DNA of 64,000 nt from Chrysomallon squamiferum (lineage: Eukaryota; Mollusca; Gastropoda; Neomphalida; Peltospiridae): positions 12,165,016 to 12,229,015 of the forward strand of contig CM022675.1 of assembly GCA_012295275.1 (NCBI GenBank), read 5' to 3'. The notes beneath the pieces were generated by a model. It worked only from the letters and a program-made list of their open reading frames with translations. It had not been told where the DNA came from and ran no database searches. This document shows, one piece after another, positions 49,401 to 60,300 of this stretch; positions within the stretch are counted from its first letter, which is position 1; every line of letters starts with the position of its first letter. Both the position numbers and the translations under genes were made by a program.

Positions 49401-52400
49401 TACACCATTACGTTATATTGATTGTGTTGTCTTGGTTACAGGGGTGGTTTTTATCCTTTTCAGTAGAGGCGTTTCATTTGGTGGGCGAGGTAAGTTCATA
49501 TGAATACTTACTATTTAATGATTATTTTTACTGTTGTTCTAGTTAATATTACTATTATCAAAATATTTATGTTATTGTTATTATTATATTATTGATACTA
49601 TTATTGATAGTAATATTTGTTCTTATTATTAAATGATTATTATTATTATTATAAATTTTATTACCATAGTTGATAATAATAATATCCAATTATCTTTTGT
49701 TTTGATATCTGAATTTATTTTGTTTATTTTCAGTTAATAGTAATTACGAGTTTAAAAGATAATTATAGGTAATTAGTTACACAAATTATCTTTTAAATAA
49801 ATTATATTATAACATTTTATCATTTAAACAATATTTTTGTTTTCAGTTAACAAATATATTTTATTTATTTTACATAATTTCTTGTCCAAATTTTATAACC
49901 TTTTTCAGTTCAGCATGCAAAATGATGTATCTTCTTGTGCCGTTTTTTTTTTGTTTGTTTTTAATCTGTTTTTAGTTTTCAAAATCGTGGATTTTTGGGG
50001 TTACGGCTTTTTTAGAAAAAACAGTTTAAACTTGAAGAAGAAATTTTAAATTCATGAAGAAACTTAGAACAATCAACTTTTTTTACAGCAATCTTTGAAA
50101 AATATTTTATTGATTTCTAATATTTAATTAAAAAAGAAATAATAATTTTAATGAATAGTTAAAACAGTTTCAAAATAAAGTAATATTATAATTCCATTTA
50201 AGTTAATAATTTTTTTAAAGTCCACTATTAAAATTTTGGGTAATTATGTAATCCATTATTTTTAACTTAATAATAATAATAATAATAATAGACAAATGTC
50301 TAAAAGGAATACTTAAATAATATCCCTGTGAACAGATTTAAATAGTGCTGTAAAGAAAGTTGTTTTTGTTGTTGTAGTTATGTAATTATTTTGACTGGAA
50401 TAAATCTGTTACAACACTTACAAAGTTGTTTTTCTTGTTCTTTCAGTGTATAACAATCCTCGATATTTCTACGATGATGGATCTAATTATTATACATATC
50501 ACTGACGAGGCCTGTCTCTATTTGACCTTGAACTTTAACCTGGAATGTTGCCATAGCGATGACTGCTATACACTCAAAAAGTCTTCCATGACGCCCACCA
50601 TAAAACTACAGCCAGTCAAAAGTGGCCAATAAAATTAAAAAGAGAAGCACTCCACCCAGTTTCTGTGATATGATTGGCTGATGAATTTCAAAGTCAAATT
50701 CTTAAAGGATGATTGGATAATGTTGTGCCAAGTACTGCGTTTTCATTGGTGAATCAATGACAACTGTGATTAATTATGTTGCAAAACATTTGTGATATAT
50801 ATTTTTTTTAAATATATGAAAAGAAACTATTTTCATTCAGTTTGAACTGGTTATGTTAAATACCAGTTTGACTTTTATAATCATATTTAAAATTATTTTT
50901 TGACCAACACTAAGAAAAGATTCAGTAATAGTTTTCAGTTACAGTATATTTCAAATGAAAAACATTTCGGAAATAAACTGGAGGATATGAACAGAAATTA
51001 AATTTGGAGATAACATATAACCACAGGGGTATCTATAATAATTTTTAAACAGATGTATGACAGTTTTGACCTTAATATTTTCACTAGTCTAATTTATCAA
51101 CAAAGTGACTTGTGGCAGAAATTGCCTGTAAACAACAGAGAACTATTTTGAAGCCATTGATTTTTTAAATGTAATAGCATTTTAGATTTATTACTTAATA
51201 CCTGAATATAAGTAGATTATTCACTCTGCATAATAACTATCTGAGATTAAAAAGTAGTTGTTTCTTTTTTATATTTTACTCATAGAAACAAAAATGCTCA
51301 TTTAAAAAATGTATTATTTTAATTACATCATGCTCTTAAGTTTAATATTTTTACATGCATTGATATTTTAATGAAAGAAAACATGTGCATTATATACACA
51401 ATATTTTAAATTGCAATTTTTAATTTTTTTAAGAAACATCTCTTATTTTGCTCATCTACATATTAAAAAAATAAAATAATAATATGGAGAAAAATAAATA
51501 TAAAGAAAGAAAAATTAAATCAAAAAAGAAAAGAATATGATGTAAAGCAAAGAGATAAATAAAAATATTTAAAAACATACATAAAAAAAAATAAAAAATA
51601 AAAAATTACAGAGAAGGAATAATTTTTTAAATTTAAAAAAATAATAATAATAAAAAATGTATATATATATATAAAATAATTGACTCGCAGTTCACATCTT
51701 TCTGCAACATCAAATCACAGAAGTAAACATTTAAGTATTTAGTAAATGTATATCTAAATAATTTATGTGAATCTGTAATAAAAGCTTCTCCATCTTAGAT
51801 AAACATTTAAAAATTTAGAATTATAAACGTATATTTAAGTTGTACACTTTATGTTTACATGTATGTTAAAGATATAAATATTAATCTCAAAATGGTTATA
51901 AACTAGACAGTGTTTCTATTTCTGTAGCAATTAAAACAAACTGTTACTCATTTTAAAAAATACAATAGCTATTGTTTTAATTATGTAATCTGAAATAGAG
52001 TAAATTGATGGGTAAACAAATGGATGTTAAAAAGGAAAAGAATGATAAAAAGATTAGCTATAGTTGAACTTTATGAATTACATCAAGATGAAAATAAGAA
52101 TATGTATCCAATTAAAAAATAAATGGAAATTAATATATTTATTTTTATCAATGCATTATTTAATGAGAAAGAAACAGGAAATGATAAATTCATTTCTATT
52201 TGTTTTTATTTTATTTTAAACTTTGTTCATTTTAGATTAATTAAAAAAATAAATATTTAAACACATCTATAATTTATTTATTTACTTTTTAATTTATTAT
52301 TTTAAAATATTTGGGGATATGTTTATTTTTACGTATTAATTCTTTCATTTTTCTTTAAAAACCCATCTCTTATTTATTTAATTATTTTGATAATGAAAAA

Positions 52401-53892
52401 AACAAATGTATTAAAAAGAAAACTTCCAGAGAAAATAAATGGATTTTGTAGATTATTTTTGTGTTGTGTTATTTTTTAACGTACAGCTTGAATGATTCTG
52501 ATTTTAAATTACATTACTCTTTAAAGAAGAAGTAATCAAAGCAAAATCAGTTATTTATATTTTTAAACAGTGATTTTTTAGTTCTTTATCTGTTCTTGGC
52601 ACAACAGTATCTTGTCCTGCTACATTCAGAAGAAATCAACACCTTCCAAAGATGTTGTGCCTGTATTTTGTTATAAAACTAAACCTAAATATATTTAATT
52701 CAGCATTGAATTAATGAAGACTTCTCATTGGCTGGCAATTTTGAAAAGAAAATGCAAAAAGAGAAATTAATCATATTAATGAGAGAAAACAGAAAATAAA
52801 TGAGCATCATTCTAACTACCTCCAAAAATTTGGGTGCTTAACGTTTTTTACATCCAACACATTTATGTTTAAAATGGCAACTTCCCAGTTTAGTTACTCT
52901 AAATAGAGACAGGTCTGAACCGTGATAATTGTTATATCAGAACATCGTACAGATGATGTTTCTGAAATGCCTCATGACTATATATATGTCATTAATACAG
53001 TCTTTTGATGTACAAGATAAATTGTACATGATTCAGTTTAGAAATTCATCCAAATGAATTCTTGGATGATCTGAGTGAAGCAAAACCCTATTTCCCAATA
53101 TTACTGTATGCACTTTCATTGAATTTTGCTCTGCATGTTGTTTATATTTTATTTCTAACTGAAATGAGTCTTTTGTTAAATATTTCATGTTTTTTCTGAT
53201 AGAATTAATTTAATTTTATTATAACTGCAGATCCACATGTTATAAAAATTTGGGATTACTGTTCCTGGTGATGATGACAATATACATATTATTTATAGCT
53301 CATTAATCTTACATCTTGGCTTAAAATAATGTTTCTGTTTATTCCAGTTAGCATTTACTTCATGATGTCAACAAGCTTTATACATATGAGTTTCAAGTGA
53401 TGACTGGAAGAATATCTGTATAAAATCTTAGATTTGTTTATTTGTATCATTCATAGTGTTTGGTTTTTCACTAAGTAATAGTGTGTGTTTGTGTGCATAT
53501 GTGTATGTTTGTATGTTTGTATGTTTGTGCCCATGAATGTATTTATGTGTACCCTTGAGCCTGACTGTGTGAGGATGTACATATTGAAAATGTGTGTCTG
53601 TGTGTGTTTGTGTGTGATGAAATAGTTGTAACTTGTTATTAGATATAAAATAGATACATTTTTCTCTTGTATTAATTTTAATGTATAATTTTAAATGAAG
53701 TTATTTTTCAGGAGTTCATTAACCAGGGCTATACTATGCAAATAAATACTAAACTATTAACTAAATAACTAGATAAATAAGCAAAAAAATTATAATATAA
53801 AATAAATATAGCTGAACCAAATTTGTGTAGGATATTATTTTTTATAGTTAACTAAAGAAATAACAACAAAACAACAACCACAACATAATACA

Positions 53893-53957
<65 letters not shown>

Positions 53958-54501
53958 TAATAATAATTAATTAATAAAATTGAATCTATATATTTTTTAT
54001 ACATGTCACTCAGAAGAACAAAATTATCAACTTTTTGAAATTATATAAATTTAACAGTATACATTTAACTATGTACAGAACATTCTGATAATGTCATTGT
54101 GTGCACATAACAGAAAAACTTAACAATCTGTAATGGAATCATACTAAAACATGTTCACAAAAATTATGCAACATAACATTTGCTATTAATAAATTGACTA
54201 AAGAAAATATTGGAAATATTTTATTTTAGATGTTTGTAATTTTAGAACAAATTTGTTTGTCTCTTTGACATTTCGAAACTAATAAATAAGTAAGTTAGCT
54301 TACTTCTTAAGACAAAAGCACTGGCAAAAGTAATTTTTCTTTTCAACAAATTAACACTGCAGCTGATTACATTGTTTCATTTAGCTTTTCGAGGAAGAAA
54401 TCATTTTGGAAGAGTTTTACCAACAAACACCAGAACTGATGTTATAGCAAGTAAGTAACTGAAGTATAAGTGTTCATATATAGTATCTTTATATAGACAT
54501 G

Positions 54502-54580
<79 letters not shown>

Positions 54581-55377
54581 TGCAGTTTCTATTATTATTA
54601 TTATTATTGATATTAATAATACTGAATTAGTTAAAGTAAAAGTGATAATAAAAATGAAGGTAATAAAGATAATGACAATTAAAGTAAGTATAATGATAAT
54701 AATCATATAATAAGGATCATGTTTTAGGAAACATCTCTTGTTTTGCTCATCCAGATATTAAAATTACGTGTGTGTGTGTGTGTTTTCTATTAAATTTGAA
54801 TTAGTATAAAATATAAACTCTCTGAGTTTTATTATGTTACAGATGTGAAGAGAACAGACTGGGTGAGAAAAACTTACCCTTATGAAGATTCAAGTAAGTA
54901 AAACAACCATTTTGTTTTGAATATTTAATTTGTCATATCACCTTTATGTTTGATACCACAGGGCAACTACTTAAAATCACCCTTAGGTGTCAAATAAGCA
55001 CACAGAAACACATACATAATACACTCTCACGTACTCAAAATGGAATTAATAATTAGAAAAACCACCATTTTTGTTGGAACCAATAAATGAATATTTAATT
55101 ACCAAAACCTCTAACGTGTACTCACGTGACTAATTAAACTTTTAATTAATAAAACCATTATTACAAGCAGACATATTAATATATTAGCAAGAAAACCACC
55201 ATTTTGTTTCACTTAAATTGTCTGAATAAATTTCACTTTCATGCTTTTCAACCAACTTTACAAATGTCCATTAAGTGAAATGGCACTAATTATAAAAATA
55301 TCTTACTGCTGTCAACACCACTAATAATTTTAAATCTTTTTTTTTTTTTTTTTTTTTTTTTAATAATAATAATAATA

Positions 55378-55412
<35 letters not shown>

Positions 55413-57295
55413 CATTTGAATTTTTACAATGATTTTACATTTTTACTTTTATGTTTTGTATTTTTCAGAGGGACTTGCTCGTTTTCGTGAAATTGCTTTA
55501 GCAGCTTGGTTTATTGCAGTTCTTAAAGCTTCTGTTCAGAAGGTATTTACTAACAATGAGGAGTTCACAGTGGTATTAAATTCCCTTTCAAAATCAAGTC
55601 TAGTGACACTAAACATTTTTTATTAAAATCTAATGTCATAATTTTACTGAAAATGTATTAAAAGTAAAATTGCTTTTAAAGTGTCAGTTATACAAAAATA
55701 TTTAATATTCAAGTTAAATTTTCATTCAGAATATTATTCATACTAAAAATATTTTCATTCAGAGACAGTAAAATAATAATTGTGTTAGGGTTATTTAATT
55801 TGTTCTTCTTGTTTACTTATCTAATATATGATTTGATATTTTATTCTTAAACAGTATTATGCATATATGAATGAGATGGCTGCTTTTTATTATTTACTTA
55901 TATAATTATATGTACATATATAGTAAATTTAATAAATATAATTTTTGATAACTTGATTAATAGGTTATCAGGTGATAGTGACATGAATCTGTAATAATAC
56001 TGATGTAAAGAAATTTGCTACAGCCACATTAAAGTATTCAAAATAGCAGCAAGGGTCTTTTTTACAATAGGAAAGCAGAAAGCAATAAAAATAAATCAGA
56101 ATCATTATAATAATAATTGTAATAATAATGACAAAATAACTAATAATGTTGATTGTAATTATTATAATAGCACTAAGAGTAAGAACAACAGCAATAATAA
56201 TAACAATAACAACTACAATTATAATAGTAATGGAATCATCAACAGTGGTAATCACAACAACAACAACAACAGTAATGATTAGTTTCAACAGTAATATTAA
56301 AAGTAATAATGTAAGAAGAAAATAAAGCAAACTGTGAAATACAGGTATTTATGTTTCCACTGTGTCTTCTCAGTAGATATTAACATTTTATTTGGATTTT
56401 TTAGTCTCATTTTAAAATAACAAGCTGAAAACTGTGTTTGTAGATACTAACATTTTGCATGTCTTGATAGTCTTTATTAGTATATAATAAAATTATGATT
56501 TTTTTTTTTAAATTGCTTTTAGATATTTTTATGGTTTTATTTATTATACACATTTGCATGTCAGTCACATTTTTGCTATTTTTCAAATTTCACTTTTATT
56601 AACATAATTGTCTTATAGTTATTATATATTAATTTATGTTTTATTTACATTTTATTTATTTATATATTTATTTATTTATTCATTCATTTATATTTTATTT
56701 AGTATCATTTTATTTTATTTTATTTTATTTATTTTATTTTTATTTAAATTAATTATCTCTTCATGTTTGCACTTATCTGCATGGCATTCACATTCAGAAA
56801 GCTTCTAAATATCTAATAACATGCACATTTTTTTTTTTATTTTTTCTTTTTTACCTAAATAACTGAAAATAAAGTATTCTTAAGTAGAAGTGTAGTATGT
56901 TTTCATATTATTATTTTCTTGATTAAAATATTTATTATTAATATTTAAATAAATTAGTATACTACTATTCAAGCACAAGGATTTTAAGACAAATTATTAT
57001 TTTAATTTGACTTTTTACAGTTGTTTTATTGTTACAGTTTACCATTAGAATTTACATGCATATGTTTAATAACATATCTGATACTGTGAATATATAATAT
57101 AATATATGATGTATCTGTCATGCGTATTAATGATATAATATAATGGAATTAAACATTAATGTGATCTATGATATATCTGATAAAATGTATATCTTACTAT
57201 ATATAATGTATCATATAATGTATAGTACATCTGATATAATGTGTGTGTGTGTGTGATGTACAACAGATCTGATATAATGTATAATATAACACTGA

Positions 57296-57331
<36 letters not shown>

Positions 57332-60300
57332 TCTGATATAATGTATAGTACATCTGATATAATGTATAATATAACACTGAATGTTTCAGGGAAAAGGCAA
57401 TCGACCTAGCAGTGCTTTCTTGTTTGGAATTATTCTGAAAGAAATAGTAGCAGCTTTACAAAGACTTTATTTAAATGTAAGAACAACAATCTGAAAAACA
57501 GTTTTTATCACACACATGCCCATTATTTGTTTTTATTTTTCATATCCAGTGGTCTCCCCACCATTTGTGAAAGTTAAACAAAGGGATGGTGCAGAAAATG
57601 TTCAGGGTGCAAGTACTTTGAACAATGTTCAAATTACTAGTTTGTCAAAAATACACCTATAAATAATTGCATCAAATGCATTAACTATTAACAAGACGAT
57701 GAGTTGGCGATGCGCTGTTAATAATTATTTTTATATTGTGTGGATCATATCTGTTTTCGAAGGACGAAGATAATATTTGAAAAATGTTATTTATGCATCT
57801 TTATACAGTTGCATGTTAAAAAATGTGTAGCGATCACTAAAATTCATATGCAATAATTTAGCCATGCAACTTCTGCTACAGTAGCCATAATTACACAGGC
57901 ATCATGAGTAGCAGCAAATTTCAGAGGAATCGAATTTGTAAATATGACAGTCGCCGCTTTGGATCCAATCTATTTTGTTTAAGGACAAGACGTGAACTGC
58001 TGACACTAAAAGTGCAAAACAGTGGCATGACAGTGGCATGACAGTGGCATGACAGGTAGTCTGAATAAATGCATGGCAGTTACTGCTGCCGCTGATGATG
58101 AATGGCGGGCAAATGCGTTGTAAGCCGTAAGTTCGCAGGCCCGCCATCTGTTATTGTGTGTAGTGAGACCTCTGAATTAATAACTTTTTTAAATGTTATG
58201 TATACATGTATATATTTGTGTGTGTGTGTAAAACAGTAACACACACAATACTGAATACATACCCATTTACAGTTGTAAATATTACATATATATAAATATA
58301 TATACAAAAAGTCTCAAACAAATACTTATATTCATATAAACACGTGCACACATACACACACACACACACTTAACCACATACTGTGAAAGAATTCTGCAAA
58401 CAAACCTGAACTGGTTATAACTTTCAGCCTAATGGAAACATTTACCCGGTGATGAAGGACATCATTGGTCCAGATGCTTATGACCTGTCGGTGCTAGTGG
58501 ACAGTGGGCAAGGGGCTCAGCCATTACAGAGGGACCGCAGTGCACTCATGCAGATTCTCGCCTATGTGATGGAGAACATAATTTACCACATCACAGAAAT
58601 CATGGTAATATTACTTTTATATTGCACAAATCATGGTAGTATTTTTTTTATGTATTACAGATTATCTTTATTATATCAAAGAAATCATCTTAATGTTACA
58701 AAAAAAATTTCCCAGTTTTCTATTACAGTTGTGGAGTTTTGGTTCTTGATTATGTTTATACCACATAGACAAATACACATAATCAGTTTTCAAACAGCTA
58801 AGTACATAATTTAGAAAACAGATAAATACTTTATTATGTAAGTTTTGAGAAGAAAAAACCCACTAAAAATGATGAAGATGATGATGGTGGTGATACTATT
58901 AATAATAATATTTTCGGTTTCAGCCCAAAACTGGTGTGTTAGGAACACATCGCAAATCTGCTGTGTTTGAACTGATAAAGACAGACAGACGTTTTCCTGA
59001 TGGATATTTCTGGCAGGTGGAACTGGTATGTTGCTCGTTTTTGTTATTTTTTTATTTCCAGAGACAGACAACTCTATCACTGTTTCAAAAACGTTATAAA
59101 AATGCACAGGCATAAATTACATAGCAGTTTACTCCCCAGATGAATACATTTACCACAAACATATAATTGTTTAAATATTGCCATGTAGCATCATTATCAT
59201 CATCACTATGAATTATTATTATCATTATATTTATTATTATTATGTTATTTCTCTTAACATTGACTACAGTTCAGTGTTATTATCTGTATTATAATTATAG
59301 CTATAACTTAAATGATTATTATGGTGATTACTATTATTATATTTAATATTGTTGTTATTATGTTGTTTATTACACACACACACAGACACACACACACACA
59401 CATATATTATTGTTATTGTTATAATAATAATATTATTGTTGTCATTATTATTACTGTTATAATTATCATTATTATTATAATTATTATTACTATTATTATT
59501 ACATTATTATTATTACTATCACTATTATTATTATTATTATTATTATTAGGATCGACTGCAGTTCAATGAAAGAGGAAGAACCATCAACATTGGAAATAAC
59601 GAGGCATTCTTTCTTATTATCGGAATATTTCTCTCCAGGAGTCTTGTCACCACGGTAATGTAGTTTCAAATTTAGAATATACCTGGACAGGTAAAAAAGA
59701 AAATGGCAAGGTGAAGAGCAATTACTGAAAAGTTTCAGATGTTTGGGAAAAAAGATAAAAATTATCTTGTGTATTTCTTTTATATAATTTTAATATTTTC
59801 TTAAATCGAGATAATAAATAAAATAATAATAACATTTTAATAAATATAAAATACATAATAATTATTTTTATTCAAAATGCAATATATTTCATTAATTTAT
59901 TAATTAGATCATTTGTTCACTGAAATGCAAGATATATGACAATTATTTTTATTCAAATTACAGTAAAAGTCATAAGTTTACTATTATATGATTTAGTTAC
60001 GAAAATGCTAGATATATAACAATTATTTTTATTCAGAATACAATATAATTCATTAATTTAATATCTGTAATTCATCCAGTAAATTGCAAAGTACATGACC
60101 ATTATGTTTTAGAGTCAAAATTGGATGATTCATCTGGGAAAATGGAAAACATTTAACAGTTATTTGTATTCAAATCCTAATTATAATTCACTAGTTTATT
60201 AACTAGTTGATTGCAATGTCCATTTTTATAACATTTCAGTTGTTTCTCAAACCAATAGACTATGGTTTGTCCACTGAACCGCTGAATGATGTGAATTATC

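Larger units (their letters stand above)
57477..58427 (+). other. Gene 4 intron 14
   Basis: About 950 bases. The part from 57.55 to 58.17 kb is clearly less AT-rich than other introns. It contains an 11-base triplicate and a GC-rich hairpin, and may be an inserted element that I cannot name. A TATA/GT/CA-rich stretch follows. Confidence 0.5.

Noticed and set aside
49442-49463. Upstream acceptor for gene 4 exon 10 (SGGFYPFQ then stop)
   Set aside because: It resembles the preceding EGGF but ends at TAG at once; the acceptor at 49463 keeps both downstream isoforms open. Minor use is not excluded.
56100-56330. 120-codon hydrophobic minus-strand frame
   Set aside because: Made of AAT/ACA-type trinucleotide mixtures; low-complexity Ile/Val output, inside an intron.
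59312-59569. 85-codon Ile/Leu-rich plus-strand frame
   Set aside because: Translation of the (ATT)n tract; only its last codons overlap the true exon 17, in another frame.
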